64,000 nt of DNA, taken from contig OV050031.1 of the NCBI GenBank assembly GCA_920105625.2, forward strand, positions 97,717,676 to 97,781,675, written 5' to 3'. This DNA is from Clusia tigrina. Taxonomy: Eukaryota; Arthropoda; Insecta; Diptera; Clusiidae. The notes under the pieces were generated by a model, which saw only the letters and a program-made list of their open reading frames with translations, searched no databases and was not told where the DNA came from. Positions 39,563 to 51,054 of this stretch are shown in pieces (position 1 is the stretch's first letter; the number at the start of each line of letters is the position of its first letter). Both the position numbers and the translations under genes were made by a program.

Positions 39563-40150
39563 GGCTCGAGTGCTTTATTGTTACAAAATTTCAAGGTTTT
39601 ATGACGCTCCAGTGAAAAGTTACAAGCATTTGTATGTGCAAACTTTGATAGGTGTAGGACGTACCGTATAGAAGTTAGGGCCATTTGAAGTTTTATCAGT
39701 GATTGATTTGGGACTCAAGGGTAGAATAGCTTTGAGCGATAGCTTAAATTGGCAAGAGGCTCGAGTGCTTTATTGTTACAAAATTTCAAGGTTTTATTAC
39801 GCTCCAGTGAAAAGTTACAAGCATTTGTATGTTGCATATTTTGATAGGTGTAGGACGTACCGTACAGAAGTTAGGGCCATTTGAAGTTTTATCAGTGTTT
39901 GATTTGGGTCTCAAGGGTAGCAGAGCTTTGAGCGATAGCTTAAATTGACAAGAGGCTCGAGTACTTTATTGTTACAAAATTTCAAGGTTTTATGACGCTC
40001 CAGTGAAAAGTTACAAGCATTTGTATGTTGCAAACTTTGATAGGTGTAGGACGTACCGTATAGAAGTTAGGGCCATTTGAAGTTTTATCAGTGATTGATT
40101 TGGGACTCAAAGGTAGCATAGCTTTGAGCGATAGCTTAAATTGACAAGAG
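39563..40150. repeat. 4-monomer tandem repeat H, copy 2 (incomplete)
   Basis: GTATGTGCAAAC (near 39634), GCATATTTTG (near 39833), GGGTAGCAGAGC (near 39914) and GGGACTCAAAGG (near 40102) follow the same order as copy 1. The fourth monomer is not completed. A chance 61-codon open frame at 39699-39884 arises from AATTGGCAAG, where the TGA is lost. Confidence 0.8.
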
Positions 40151-40727
40151 GCTCGAGTACTTTATTGTTACAAATTTCAAGGTTTTATGACGCTCAAGTG
40201 AAAAGTTACAAGCATTTATATGTTGCAAACTTTGATAGGTGTAGGACGTACCGTATAGAAGTTAGGGCCATTTGAAGTTTTATCAGTGTTTGATTTTGGT
40301 CTCAAGGGTAGCATAGCTTTGAGCGATAGCTTAAATTGACAAGAGGCTCGAGTACTTTATTGTTACAAAATTTCAAGGTTTTATGACGCTCCAGTGAAAA
40401 GTTACAAGCATTTGTATGTTGCAAACTCTGATAGGTGTAGGACGTACCGTATAGAAGTTAGGGCCATTTGAAGTTTTATCAGTGTTTCATTTGGGACTTA
40501 AGGGTAGCATAGCTTTGAGCGATAACTTAAATTGACAAGATTCTCGAGTACTTTATTGTTACAAAATTTCAAGATTTTATGACGCTCCAGTGAAAAGTTA
40601 CAAGCATTTGTATGTTGCAAACTTTGATAGGTATAGGACGTACCGTATAGAAGTTAGGGCCATTTGAAGTTTTATCAGTGTTTGATTTGGGACATAAGGG
40701 TAGCATAGCTTTGAGCGATAGCTTAAA
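40141..40727. repeat. 3-monomer tandem duplication I, copy 1
   Basis: The shift to the next copy is 587 bp (3 x 196 minus 1). Markers are GTTACAAATTTCAAGG (one A lost, near 40168), ACGCTCAAGTG, CATTTATATG, GATTTTGGTCTC, AACTCTGATAGG, GATAACTTAAATTG and CAAGATTCTCGAG (near 40536). Confidence 0.85.
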
Positions 40728-41340
40728 TTGACAAGAGGCTCGAGTACTTTATTGTTACAAATTTCAAGGTTTTATGACGCTCAAGTGAAAAGTTACAAGC
40801 ATTTATATGTTGCAAACTTTGATAGGTGTAGGACGTACCGTATAGAAGTTAGGGCCATTTGAAGTTTTATCAGTGTTTGATTTTGGTCTCAAGGGTAGCA
40901 TAGCTTTGAGCGATAGCTTAAATTGACAAGAGGCTCGGTTACTTTATTGTTACAAAATTTCAAGGTTTTATGACGCTCCAGTGAAAAGTTACAAGCATTT
41001 GTATGTTGCAAACTCTGATAGGTGTAGGACGTACCGTATAGAAGTTAGGGCCATTTGAAGTTTTATCAGTGTTTCATTTGGGACTTAAGGGTAGCATAGC
41101 TTTGAGCGATAACTTAAATTGACAAGATTCTCGAGTACTTTATTGTTACAAAATTTCAAGATTTTATGACGCTCCAGTGAAAAGTTACAAGCATTTGTAT
41201 GTTGCAAACTTTGATAGCTGTAGGACGTACCGTATAGAAGTTAGGGCCATTTGAAGTTTTATCAGTGTTTGATTTGGGTCTCAAGGGTAGCATAGCTTTG
41301 AGCGATAGCTTAAATTGACTAGAGGCTCGAGTACTTTATT
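40728..41340. repeat. 3-monomer tandem duplication I, copy 2
   Basis: This repeats all markers of 40141-40727, including the one-base loss at about 40755 and CAAGATTCTCGAG near 41125. Its right edge runs on into the 14-monomer unit J, of which it is also the first part. Confidence 0.82.
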
Positions 41341-42415
41341 GTTACAAAATTTCAAGGTTTTATGACGCTCCAGTGAAAAGTTACAAGCATTTGTATGTTG
41401 CAAACTTTGATAGGTGTAGGACGTACCGTATAGAAGTTAGGGCCAGTTTTATCAGTGATTGATTTGGGACTCAAGGGTAGCATAGCTTTGAGCGATAGCT
41501 TAAATTGACAAGAGGCTCGAGTACTTTATTGTTACAAAATTTCAAGGTTTTATTACGCTCCAGTAAAAAGTTACAAACATTTGTATGTTGCTAACTTTGA
41601 TAGGTGTAGGACGTACCGTATAGAAGTTAGGGCCATTTGAAGTTTTATCAGTGATTGATTTGGCACTCAAGGGTAGCATAGCTTTGAGCGATAGCTTAAA
41701 TTGACAAGAGGCTCGAGTACTTTATTGTTACAAAATTTCAAGGTTTTATGACGCTCCAGTAAAAAGTTACAAGCATTTGTATGTTGCAAACTTTGATAGG
41801 TGTAGGACGTACCGTACAGAAGTGAGGGCCATTTGAAGTTTTATCAGTGATTGATTTGGGACTCAAGGGTAGCGTAGCTTTGAGCGATAGCTTAAATTGA
41901 CAAGCGGCTCGAGTACTTTATTATTACAAAATTTCAATGTTTTATGACGCTCTAGTGAAAAGTTACAAGCATTTGTATGTTGCATACTTTGATATGTGTA
42001 GGACGTACCGTACAGAAGTTAGGGCCATTTGAAGTTTTATCAGTGTTTGATTTGGGTCTCAAGGGTAGCATAGCTTTGAGCGATAGCTTAAATTGACAAG
42101 AGGCTCGAGTACTTTATTGTTACAAAATTTCAAGGTTTTATGACGCTCCAGTAAAAAGTTACAAGCATTTATATGTTGCAAACTTTGATAGGTATAGGAC
42201 GTACCGTATAGAAGTTAGGGCCATTTGAAGTTTTATCAGTGTTTGATTTGGGACATAAGGGTAGCATAGCTTTGAGCGATAGCTTAAATTGACAAGAGGC
42301 TCGAGTACTTTATTGTTACAAAATTTCAAGGTTTTATGACGCTCCAGTGAAAAGTTACAAGCATTTGTATGTTGCAAACTTTAATAGGTGTAGGACGTAC
42401 CGTATAGAAGTTAGT
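40758..42415. repeat. 14-monomer unit J, copy 1
   Basis: This recurs at 43495-45152 with a shift of 2737 bp (14 x 196 minus 7; the 7 is one 6-base and one 1-base loss). Markers are ACAAATTTCAAGG, CAAGATTCTCGAG (CAAGAGGCTCGAA in copy 2), GGGCCAGTTTTATC (41441), GGCACTCAAGG, CAGAAGTGAGGGCC, GCGGCTCGAG with ATTATTACAAAA, ACGCTCTAGTG, GATATGTGTAGG and GGTATAGGACG. The match ends at GTTAGTGTCATTTG near 42411. Confidence 0.86.
41343..41532. repeat. 190-bp monomer with a 6-base deletion
   Basis: GGGCCAGTTTTATCAG replaces GGGCCATTTGAAGTTTTATCAG, a loss of six bases. The same short monomer is at 44080-44269 in the second J unit, so the deletion preceded the 14-monomer duplication. Confidence 0.92.
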
Positions 42416-43494
42416 GTCATTTGAAGTTTTATCAGTGTTTGATATTGGTCTCAAGGGTAGCATAGCTTTGAGCGATAGCTTAAATTGACAAGAGGCTCGA
42501 GTACTTTATTGTTACAAAATTTCAAGGTTTTATGACGCTCCAGTGAAAAGTTACAAGCATTTGTATGTTGCAAACTCTGATAGGTGTAGGACGTACCGTA
42601 TAGAAGTTAGGGCCATTTGAAGTTTTAGCAGTGTTTGATTTGGGTCTCAAGGGTAGCATAGCTTTGAGCGATAGCTTAAATTGACAAGAGGCTCGAGTAC
42701 TTTATTGTTACAAAATTTCAAGGTTTTATAACGCTCCAGTGAAAAGTTACAAGCATTTGTATGTTGCAAACTCTGATAGGTGTAGGACGTACCGTATAGA
42801 AGTTAGGGCCATTTGAAGTTTTATCAGTGTTTCATTTGGGACTTAAGGGTAGCATAGTTTTGAGCGATAGCTTAAATTGACAAGAGGCTCGAGTACTTTA
42901 TTGTTACAAAATTTCAAGGTTTTATTACGCTCCAGTAAAAAGTTACAAGCATTTGTATGTTGCAAACTCTGATAGGTGTAGGACGTACCGTATAGAAGTT
43001 AGGGCCATTTGAAGTTTTAGCAGTGTTTGATTTGGGTCTCAAGGGTAGCATAGCTTTGAGCGATAGCTTAAATTGACAAGAGGCTCGAGTACTTTATTGA
43101 TACAAAATTTCAAGGTTTTATGACGCTCGAATAAAAAGTTACAAGCATTTGTATGTTGCAAACTTTGATAGGTGTAGGACGTACCGTATAGAAGTTAGCG
43201 CCATTTGAAGTTTTATCAGTGTCTGATTTGGGACTTAAGGGTAGCATAGCTTTGAGCGATAGCTTAAATTGACAAGAGGCTCGAGTACTTTATTGTTACA
43301 AAATTTCAAGGTTTTATGACGCTCCAGTAAAAAGTTACAAGCATTTATATGTTGCAAACTTTGATAGGTATAGGACGTACCGTATAGAAGTTAGGGCCAT
43401 TTGAAGTTTTATCAGTGTTTGATTTGGGACATAAGGGTAGCATAGCTTTGAGCGATAGCTTAAATTGACAAGAGGCTCGAGTACTTTATTGTTA
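42416..43494. repeat. Monomers between the two J units
   Basis: About five and a half ordinary monomers occur here, with private variants GATATTGGTCTC (near 42451), GTTTTAGCAGTG (near 42624 and 43014) and CTCGAATAAAAAG (near 43126). GTTTTAGCAGTG becomes frequent at 45-49 kb. No other element is seen. Confidence 0.82.
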
Positions 43495-45152
43495 CAAATT
43501 TCAAGGTTTTATGACGCTCAAGTGAAAAGTTACAAGCATTTGTATGTTGCAAACTTTGATAGGTGTAGGACGTACCGTATAGAAGTTAGGGCCATTTGAA
43601 GTTTTATCAGTGTTTGATTTTGGTCTCAAGGGTAGCATAGCTTTGAGCGATAGCTTAAATTGACAAGAGGCTCGAGTACTTTATTGTTACAAAATTTCAA
43701 GGTTTTATGACGCTCCAGTGAAAAGTTACAAGCATTTGTATGTTGCAAACTCTGATAGGTGTAGGACGTACCGTATAGAAGTTAGGGCCATTTGAAGTTT
43801 TATCAGTGTTTCATTTGGGACTTAAGGGTAGCATAGCTTTGAGCGATAACTTAAATTGACAAGAGGCTCGAATACTTTATTGTTACAAAATTTCAAGATT
43901 TTATGACGCTCCAGTGAAAAGTTACAAGCATTTGTATGTTGCAAACTTTGATAGGTGTAGGACGTACCGTATAGAAGTTAGGGCCATTTGAAGTTTTATC
44001 AGTGTTTGATTTGGGTCTCAAGGGTAGCATAGCTTTGAGCGATAGCTTAAATTGACTAGAGGCTCGAGTACTTTATTGTTACAAAATTTCAAGGTTTTAT
44101 GACGCTCCAGTGAAAAGTTACAAGCATTTGTATGTTGCAAACTTTGATAGGTGTAGGACGTACCGTATAGAAGTTAGGGCCAGTTTTATCAGTGATTGAT
44201 TTGGGACTCAAGGGTAGCATAGCTTTGAGCGATAGCTTAAATTGACAAGAGGCTCGAGTACTTTATTGTTACAAAATTTCAAGGTTTTATTACGCTCCAG
44301 TAAAAAGTTACAAACATTTGTATGTTGCTAACTTTGATAGGTGTAGGACGTACCGTATAGAAGTTAGGGCCATTTGAAGTTTTATCAGTGATTGATTTGG
44401 CACTCAAGGGTAGCATAGCTTTGAGCGATAGCTTAAATTGACAAGAGGCTCGAGTACTTTATTGTTACAAAATTTCAAGGTTTTATGACGCTCCAGTAAA
44501 AAGTTACAAGCATTTGTATGTTGCAAACTTTGATAGGTGTAGGACGTACCGTACAGAAGTGAGGGCCATTTGAAGTTTTATCAGTGATTGATTTGGGACT
44601 CAAGGGTAGCATAGCTTTGAGCGATAGCTTAAATTGACAAGCGGCTCGAGTACTTTATTATTACAAAATTTCAATGTTTTATGACGCTCTAGTGAAAAGT
44701 TACAAGCATTTGTATGTTGCATACTTTGATATGTGTAGGACGTACCGTACAGAAGTTAGGGCCATTTGAAGTTTTATCAGTGTTTGATTTGGGTCTCAAG
44801 GGTAGCATAGCTTTGAGCGATAGCTTAAATTGACAAGAGGCTCGAGTACTTTATTGTTACAAAATTTCAAGGTTTTATGACGCTCCAGTAAAAAGTTACA
44901 AGCATTTATATGTTGCAAACTTTGATAGGTATAGGACGTAACGTATAGAAGTTAGGGCCATTTGAAGTTTTATCAGTGTTTGATTTGGGACATAAGGGTA
45001 GCATAGCTTTGAGCGATAGCTTAAATTGACAAGAGGCTCGAGTACTTTATTGTTACAAAATTTCAAGGTTTTATGACGCTCCAGTGAAAAGTTACAAGCA
45101 TTTGTATGTTGCAAACTTTAATAGGTGTAGGACGTACCGTATAGAAGTTAGG
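43495..45152. repeat. 14-monomer unit J, copy 2
   Basis: This is the partner of 40758-42415, with the 6-base deletion (44178), GGCACTCAAGG, CAGAAGTGAGGG, ACGCTCTAGTG and GATATGTGTAGG in order. Differences include GTAACGTATAG (near 44938) against GTACCGTATAG, and CATTTGTATG against CATTTATATG near the start. A derived piece recurs a third time at about 47.3-48.15 kb. Confidence 0.86.
44080..44269. repeat. 190-bp monomer with a 6-base deletion, second copy
   Basis: This carries the same GGGCCAGTTTTATC junction as 41343-41532, carried along by duplication of unit J. Confidence 0.92.
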
Positions 45153-45445
45153 GCCATTTGAAGTTTTAGCAGTGTTTGATTTGGGTCTCAAGGGTAGCAT
45201 AGCTTTGAGCGATAGCTTAAATTGACAAGAGGCTCGAGTACTTTATTGTTACAAAATTTCAAGGTTTTATGACGCTCCAGTGAAAAGTTACAAGCATTTG
45301 TATGTTGCAAACTCTGATAGGTGTAGGACGTACCGTATAGAAGTTAGGGCCATTTGAAGTTTTATCAGTGTTTCATTTGGGACTTAAGGGTAGCATAGTT
45401 TTGAGCGATAGCTTAAATTGACAAGAGGCTCGAGTACTTTATTGT

Positions 45446-45608
45446 TACAAAATTTCAAGATTTTATGACGCTCCAGTGAAAAGTTACAAGCATTTGTATG
45501 TTGCAAACTTTGATAGGCGTAGGACGTACCGTATAGAAGTTAGGGCTCAAGGGTAGCATAGCTTTGAGCGATAGCTTAAATTGACAAGAGGCTCGAGTAC
45601 TTTATTGT
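45446..45608. repeat. Truncated 163-bp monomer, copy 1
   Basis: GTTAGGGCTCAAGGGTAGC joins the GTTAGGG landmark directly to CTCAAGGG. The 33 intervening bases, including the GAAGTTTTATCAG segment, are gone. The distance between flanking TACAAAATTT starts is 163 bp. The junction lies at a GGG shared by both ends, consistent with slippage or short-homology joining. Confidence 0.94.
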
Positions 45609-46196
45609 TACAAAATTTCAAGGTTTTATTACGCTCCAGTAAAAAGTTACAAACATTTGTATGTTGCAAACTTTGATAGGTGTAGGACGTACCGTATAGA
45701 AGTTAGGGCCATTTGAAGTTTTATCAGTGATTGATTTGGGACTCAAGGGTAGCATAGCTTTGAGCGATAGCTTAAATTGACAAGAGGCTCGAGTACTTTA
45801 TTGTTACAAAATTTCAAGGTTTTATGACGCTCCAGTGAAAAGTTACAAGCATTTGTATGTTGCAAACTCTGATAGGTGTAGGACGTACCGTATAGAAGTT
45901 AGGGCCATTTGAAGTTTTAGCAGTGTTTGATTTGGGTCTCAAGGGTAGCATAGCTTTGAGCGATAGCTTAAATTGACAAGAGGCTCGAGTACTTTATTGT
46001 TACAAAATTTCAAGATTTTATGACGCTCCAGTGAAAAGTTACAAGCATTTGTATGTTGCAAACTTTGATAGGTGTAGGACGTACCGTATAGAAGTTAGGG
46101 CCATTTGAAGTTTTATCAGTGTTTCATTTGGGACTTAAGGGTAGCATAGTTTTGAGCGATAGCTTAAATTGACAAGAGGCTCGAGTACTTTATTGT

Positions 46197-46359
46197 TACA
46201 AAATTTCAAGATTTTATGACGCTCCAGTGAAAAGTTACAAGCATTTGTATGTTGCAAACTTTGATAGGCGTAGGACGTACCGTATAGAAGTTAGGGCTCA
46301 AGGGTAGCATAGCTTTGAGCGATAGCTTAAATTGACAAGAGGCTCGAGTACTTTATTGT
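46197..46359. repeat. Truncated 163-bp monomer, copy 2
   Basis: This has the same 33-base loss and junction as 45446-45608, starting 751 bp downstream (4 x 196 minus 33). It shares the GATAGGCGTAGG variant with copy 1, so the two are duplicates of one event. Confidence 0.94.
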
Positions 46360-46689
46360 TACAAAATCTCAAGGTTTTATTACGCTCCAGTAAAAAGTTA
46401 CAAACATTTGTATGTTGCAAACTTTGATAGGTGTAGGACGTACCGTATAGAAGTTAGGGCCATTTGAAGTTTTATCAGTGATTGATTTGGGACTCAAGGG
46501 TAGCATAGCTTTGAGCGATAGCTTAAATTGACAAGAGGCTCGAGTACTTTATTGTTACAAAATTTCAAGGTTTTATGACGCTCCAGTGAAAAGTTACAAG
46601 CATTTGTATGTTGCAAACTCTGATAGGTGTAGGACGTACCGTATAGAAGTTAGGGCCATTTGAAGTTTTAGCAGTGTTTGATTTGGGTC

Positions 46690-47420
46690 TCAAGGGTAGC
46701 ATAGCTTTGAGCGATAGCTTAAATTGACAAGAGGCTCGAGTACTTTATTGTTACAAAATTTCAAGGTTTTATGACGCTCCAGTGAAAAGTTACAAGCATT
46801 TGTATGTTGCAAACTCTGATAGGTGTAGGACGTACCGTATAGAAGTTAGGGCCATTTGAAGTTTTATCAGTGTTTCATTTGGGACTTAAGGGTAGCATAG
46901 CTTTGAGCGATAGCTTAAATTGACAAGAGGCTCGAGTACTTTATTGTTACAAAATTTCAAGATTTTATGACGCTCCAGTGAAAAGTTACAAGCATTTGTA
47001 TGTTGCAAACTTTGATAGGCGTAGGACGTACCGTATAGAAGTTAGGGCCATTTGAAGTTTTATCAGTGTTTGATTTGGGTCTCAAGGGTAGCATAGCTTT
47101 GAGCGATAGCTTAAATTGACTAGAGGCTCGAGTACTTTATTGTTACAAAATTTCAAGGTTTTATGACGCTCCAGTGAAAAGTTACAAGCATTTGTATGTT
47201 GCAAACTTTGATTGGTGTAGGACGTACCGTATAGAAGTTAGGGCTCAAGGGTAGCATAGCTTTGAGCGATAGCTTAAATTGACAAGAGGCTCGAGTACTT
47301 TATTGTTACAAAATTTCAAGGTTTTATTACGCTCCAGTAAAAAGTTACAAACATTTGTATGTTGCTAACTTTGATAGGTGTAGGACGTACCGTATAGAAG
47401 TTAGGGCCATTTGAAGTTTT
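46690..47420. repeat. 8-monomer shift duplication K, copy 1
   Basis: This recurs at 48225-48955 (shift 1535 bp). The order is AACTCTGATAGG, GTGTTTCATTTGGG, GATAGGCGTAGG (near 47016), TTGACTAGAGG (near 47117), TTTGATTGGTG (near 47207), the 163-bp monomer, then TTATTACG/ACAAAC/GCTAAC. Confidence 0.85.
47144..47306. repeat. Truncated 163-bp monomer, copy 3
   Basis: This has the same junction, starting 947 bp (5 x 196 minus 33) after copy 2. It carries TTTGATTGGTGTAGG rather than GATAGGCGTAGG, so the deletion sits on a different monomer background. Either recombination moved the junction or the upstream half was exchanged. Confidence 0.94.
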
Positions 47421-48224
47421 ATCAGTGATTGATTTGGGACTCAAGGGTAGCATAGCTTTGAGCGATAGCTTAAATTGACAAGAGGCTCGAGTACTTTATT
47501 GTTACAAAATTTCAAGGTTTTATGACGCTCCAGTAAAAAGTTACAAGCATTTGTATGTTGCAAACTTTGATAGGTGTAGGACGTACCGTACAGAAGTTAG
47601 GGCCATTTGAAGTTTTATCAGTGATTGATTTGGGACTCAAGGGTAGCATAGCTTTGAGCGATAGCTTAAATTGACAAGCGGCTCGAGTACTTTATTATTA
47701 CAAAATTTCAATGTTTTATGACGCTCCAGTGAAAAGTTACAAGCATTTGTATGTTGCATACTTTGATATGTGTAGTACGTACCGTACAGAAGTTAGGGCC
47801 ATTTGAAGTTTTATGAGTGTTTTATTTGGGTGTCAAGGGCAGCATAGCTTTGAGCGATAGCTTAAATTGACAAGAGGCTCGAGTACTTTATTGTTACAAA
47901 ATTTCAAGGTTTTATGACGCTCCAGTAAAAAGTTACAAGCATTTATATGTTGCAAACTTTTATAGGTATAGGACGTACCGTATAGAAGTTAGGGCCATTT
48001 GAAGTTTTATCAGTGTTTGATTTGGGACATAAGGGTAGCATAGCTTTGAGCGATAGCTTAAATTGACAAGAGGCTCGAGTACTTTATTGTTACAAAATTT
48101 CAAGGTTTTATGACGCTCCAGTGAAAAGTTACAAGCATTTGTATGTTGCAAACTCTGATAGGTGTAGGACGTACCGTATAGAAGTTAGGGCCATTTGAAG
48201 TTTTAGCAGTGTTTGATTTGGGTC
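47421..48224. repeat. Third occurrence of the unit J right-hand segment
   Basis: GCGGCTCGAG with ATTATTACAAAA (near 47678), GATATGTGTAG (near 47765) and GGTATAGGACG with GGGACATAAGG follow the order found at 41.8-42.4 kb and 44.5-45.15 kb. The offset from the second copy is 3037 bp, which is 16 x 196 minus three 33-base losses. Private changes include GTTTTATGAGTGTTTTATTTGG and GGGTGTCAAGGGCAGC (near 47830). Confidence 0.82.
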
Positions 48225-48955
48225 TCAAGGGTAGCATAGCTTTGAGCGATAGCTTAAATTGACAAGAGGCTCGAGTACTTTATTGTTACAAAATTTCAAG
48301 GTTTTATGACGCTCCAGTGAAAAGTTACAAGCATTTGTATGTTGCAAACTCTGATAGGTGTAGGACGTACCGTATAGAAGTTAGGGCCATTTGAAGTTTT
48401 ATCAGTGTTTCATTTGGGACTTAAGGGTAGCATAGTTTTGAGCGATAGCTTAAATTGACAAGAGGCTCGAGTACTTTATTGTTACAAAATTTCAAGATTT
48501 TATGACGCTCCAGTGAAAAGTTACAAGCATTTGTATGTTGCAAACTTTGATAGGCGTAGGACGTACCGTATAGAAGTTAGGGCCATTTGAAGTTTTATCA
48601 GTGTTTGATTTGGGTCTCAAGGGTAGCATAGCTTTGAGCGATAGCTTAAATTGACTAGAGGCTCGAGTACTTTATTGTTACAAAATTTCAAGGTTTTATG
48701 ACGCTCCAGTGAAAAGTTACAAGCATTTGTATGTTGCAAACTTTGATTGGTGTAGGACGTACCGTATAGAAGTTAGGGCTCAAGGGTAGCATAGCTTTGA
48801 GCGATAGCTTAAATTGACAAGAGGCTCGAGTACTTTATTGTTACAAAATTTCAAGGTTTTATTACGCTCCAGTAAAAAGTTACAAACATTTGTATGTTGC
48901 TAACTTTGATAGGTGTAGGACGTACCGTATAGAAGTTAGGGCCATTTGAAGTTTT
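48225..48955. repeat. 8-monomer shift duplication K, copy 2
   Basis: This is the partner of 46690-47420, including the fourth truncated monomer. Similarity ends near 48960, where this copy reads GTGTTTGATTTTGG and copy 1 reads GTGATTGATTTGGG. Confidence 0.85.
48679..48841. repeat. Truncated 163-bp monomer, copy 4
   Basis: This has the same junction and the same TTTGATTGGTG variant as copy 3, 1535 bp (8 x 196 minus 33) downstream. It lies inside the 8-monomer duplication 46690-47420/48225-48955. Confidence 0.94.
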
Positions 48956-50466
48956 ATCAGTGTTTGATTTTGGTCTCAAGGGTAGCATAGCTTTGAGCGA
49001 TAGCTTAAATTGACAAGAGGCTCGAGTACTTTATAGTTACAAAATTTCAAGGTTTTATGACGCTCCAGTGAAAAGTTACAAGCATTTGTATGTTGCAAAC
49101 TCTGATAGGTGTAGGACGTACCGTATAGAAGTTAGGGCCATTTGAAGTTTTATCTGTGTTTCATTTGGGACTTAAGGGTAGCATAGCTTTGAGCGATAGC
49201 TTAAATTGACAAGAGGCTCGAGTACTTTATTGTTACAAAATTTCAAGATTTTATGACGCTCCAGTGAAAAGTTACAAACATTTGTATGTTGCAAACTTTG
49301 ATAGGTGTAGGACGTACCGTATAGAAGTTAGGGCCATTTGAAGTTTTATCAGTGTTTGATTTGGGACTTAAGGGTAGCATAGCTTTGAGCGATAGCTTAA
49401 ATTGACAAGAGGCTCGAGTACTTTATTGTTACAAAATTTCAAGGTTTTATGACGCTCCAGTGAAAAGTTACAAGCATTTGTATGTTGCAAACTTTGATAG
49501 GTGTAGGACGTACCGTATAGAAGTTAGGGCCATTTTAAGTTTTATCAGTGATTGATTTGGGACTCAAGGGTCGCATAGCTTTGAGCGATAGCTTAAATTG
49601 ACAAGAGGCTCGAGTACTTTATTGTTACAAAATTTCAAGGTTTTATTACGCTGCAGTAAAAAGTTACAAACATTTGTATGTTGCTAACTTTGATAGGTGT
49701 AGGACATACCGTATAGAAGTTAGGGCAATTTGAAGTTTTATCAGTGATTGATTTGGGACTCAAGGGTAGCATAGCTTTGAGCGATAGCTTAAATTGACAA
49801 GAGGCTCGAGTACTTTATTGTTCCAAAATTTCAAGGTTTTATGACGCTCCAGTAAAAAGTTACAAGCATTTGTATGTTGCAAACTTTGATAGGTGTAGGA
49901 CGTACCGTACAGAAGTTAGGGCCATTTGAAGTTTTATCAGTGATTGATTTGGGACTCAAGGGTAGCATAGCTTTGAGCGATAGCTTAAATTGGCAAGCGG
50001 CTCGAGTACTTTATTATTACAAAATTTCAACGTTTTATGACGCTCCAGTGAAAAGTTACAAGCATTTGTATGTTGCATACTTTGATAGGTGTAGGACGTA
50101 CCGTACAGAAGTTAGGGCCATTTGAAGTTTTATCAGTGTTTGATTTGGGTCTCAAAGGTAGCATAGCTTTTAGCGATAGCTTAAATTGACAAGAGGCTCG
50201 AGTACTTTATTGTTACAAAATTTCAAGGTTTTATGACGCTCCAGTGAAAAGTTACAAGCATTTGTATGTTGCAAACTTTGATAGATGTAGGACGTACCGT
50301 ATAGAAGTTAGGGCCATTTTAAGTTTTATCAGTGATTGATTTGGGACTCAAGGGTAGCATAGCTTTGAGCGATAGCTTAAATTGACAAGAGGCTCGAGTA
50401 CTTTATTGTTACAAAATTTCAAGGTTTTATTACGCTCCAGTAAAAAGTTACAAACATTTGTATGTT
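48956..50466. repeat. Ordinary mixed monomers
   Basis: This is a run of standard 196-bp monomers of the AACTCTGAT, TTACG/ACAAAC/GCTAAC and GCGGCTCGAG classes. A solitary PstI-bearing monomer, TTACGCTGCAGTAAAAAG (near 49647), lies far from the left-hand PstI class and on a different background, so its C-to-G change is probably independent. GGACATACC near 49704 is a CpG-to-CpA change. An 83-codon open frame at 49874-50125 depends on AATTGGCAAG and is not a gene. Confidence 0.84.
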
Positions 50467-51054
50467 GCTAACTTTGATAGGTGTAGGACGTACCGTATAG
50501 AAGTTAGGGCCATTTGAAGTTTTATCAGTGATTGATTTGGGACTCAAGGGTAGCATAGCTTTGAGCGATAGCTTAAATTGACAAGAGGCTCGAGTACTTT
50601 ATTGTTACAAAATTTCAAGGTTTTATGACGCTCCAGTAAACAGTCACAAGCATTTGTATGTTGCAAACTTTGATAGGTGTAGGACGTACCGTACAGAAGT
50701 TAGGGCCATTTGAAGTTTTATCAGTGATTGATTTGGGACTCAAGGGTAGCATAGCTTTGAGCGATAGCTTAAATTGACAAGCGGCTCGAGTACTTTATTA
50801 TTACAAAATTTCAATGTTTTATGACGCGCCAGTGAAAAGTTACAAGCATTTGTATGTTGCATACTTTGATAGGTGTAGGACGTACCGTACAGAAGTTAGG
50901 GCCATTTGAAGTTTTATCAGTGTTTGATTTGGGTCTCAAAGGTAGCATAGCTTTGAGCGATAGCTTAAATTGACAAGAGGCTCGAGTACTTTATTGTTAC
51001 AAAATTTCAAGGTTTTATGACGCTCCAGTGAAAAGTTACAAGCATTTGTATGTT
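50467..51054. repeat. 3-monomer tandem duplication M, copy 1
   Basis: This is 588 bp, repeated immediately downstream with no difference found by eye. Markers are GTAAACAGTCACAAG (near 50636), GCGGCTCGAG, TATGACGCGCCAGTG (near 50821), GTTGCATACTTTG and GGGTCTCAAAGG (near 50931). Confidence 0.9.

Larger units (their letters stand above)
45153..46689. repeat. 4-monomer near-duplicate block with truncated monomers
   Basis: The monomer series GTTTTAGCAG, GTGTTTCATTTGGG with CATAGTTTTGAGCG, GATAGGCGTAGG with the 163-bp truncation, and TTATTACG with ACAAAC occurs twice at a shift of 751 bp. The second copy has one private change, CAAAATCTCAAGG near 46363. Confidence 0.82.

Noticed and set aside
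42159..42377. 72-codon open frame on the minus strand, repeated at 2195, 6115, 23359, 30805 and 44896, with longer and shorter variants at 10986 and 47960
   Set aside because: It recurs because the monomers recur. Similarity of the peptides reflects DNA homogenisation, not selection on protein. It spans slightly more than one monomer and ends when the frame shifts.
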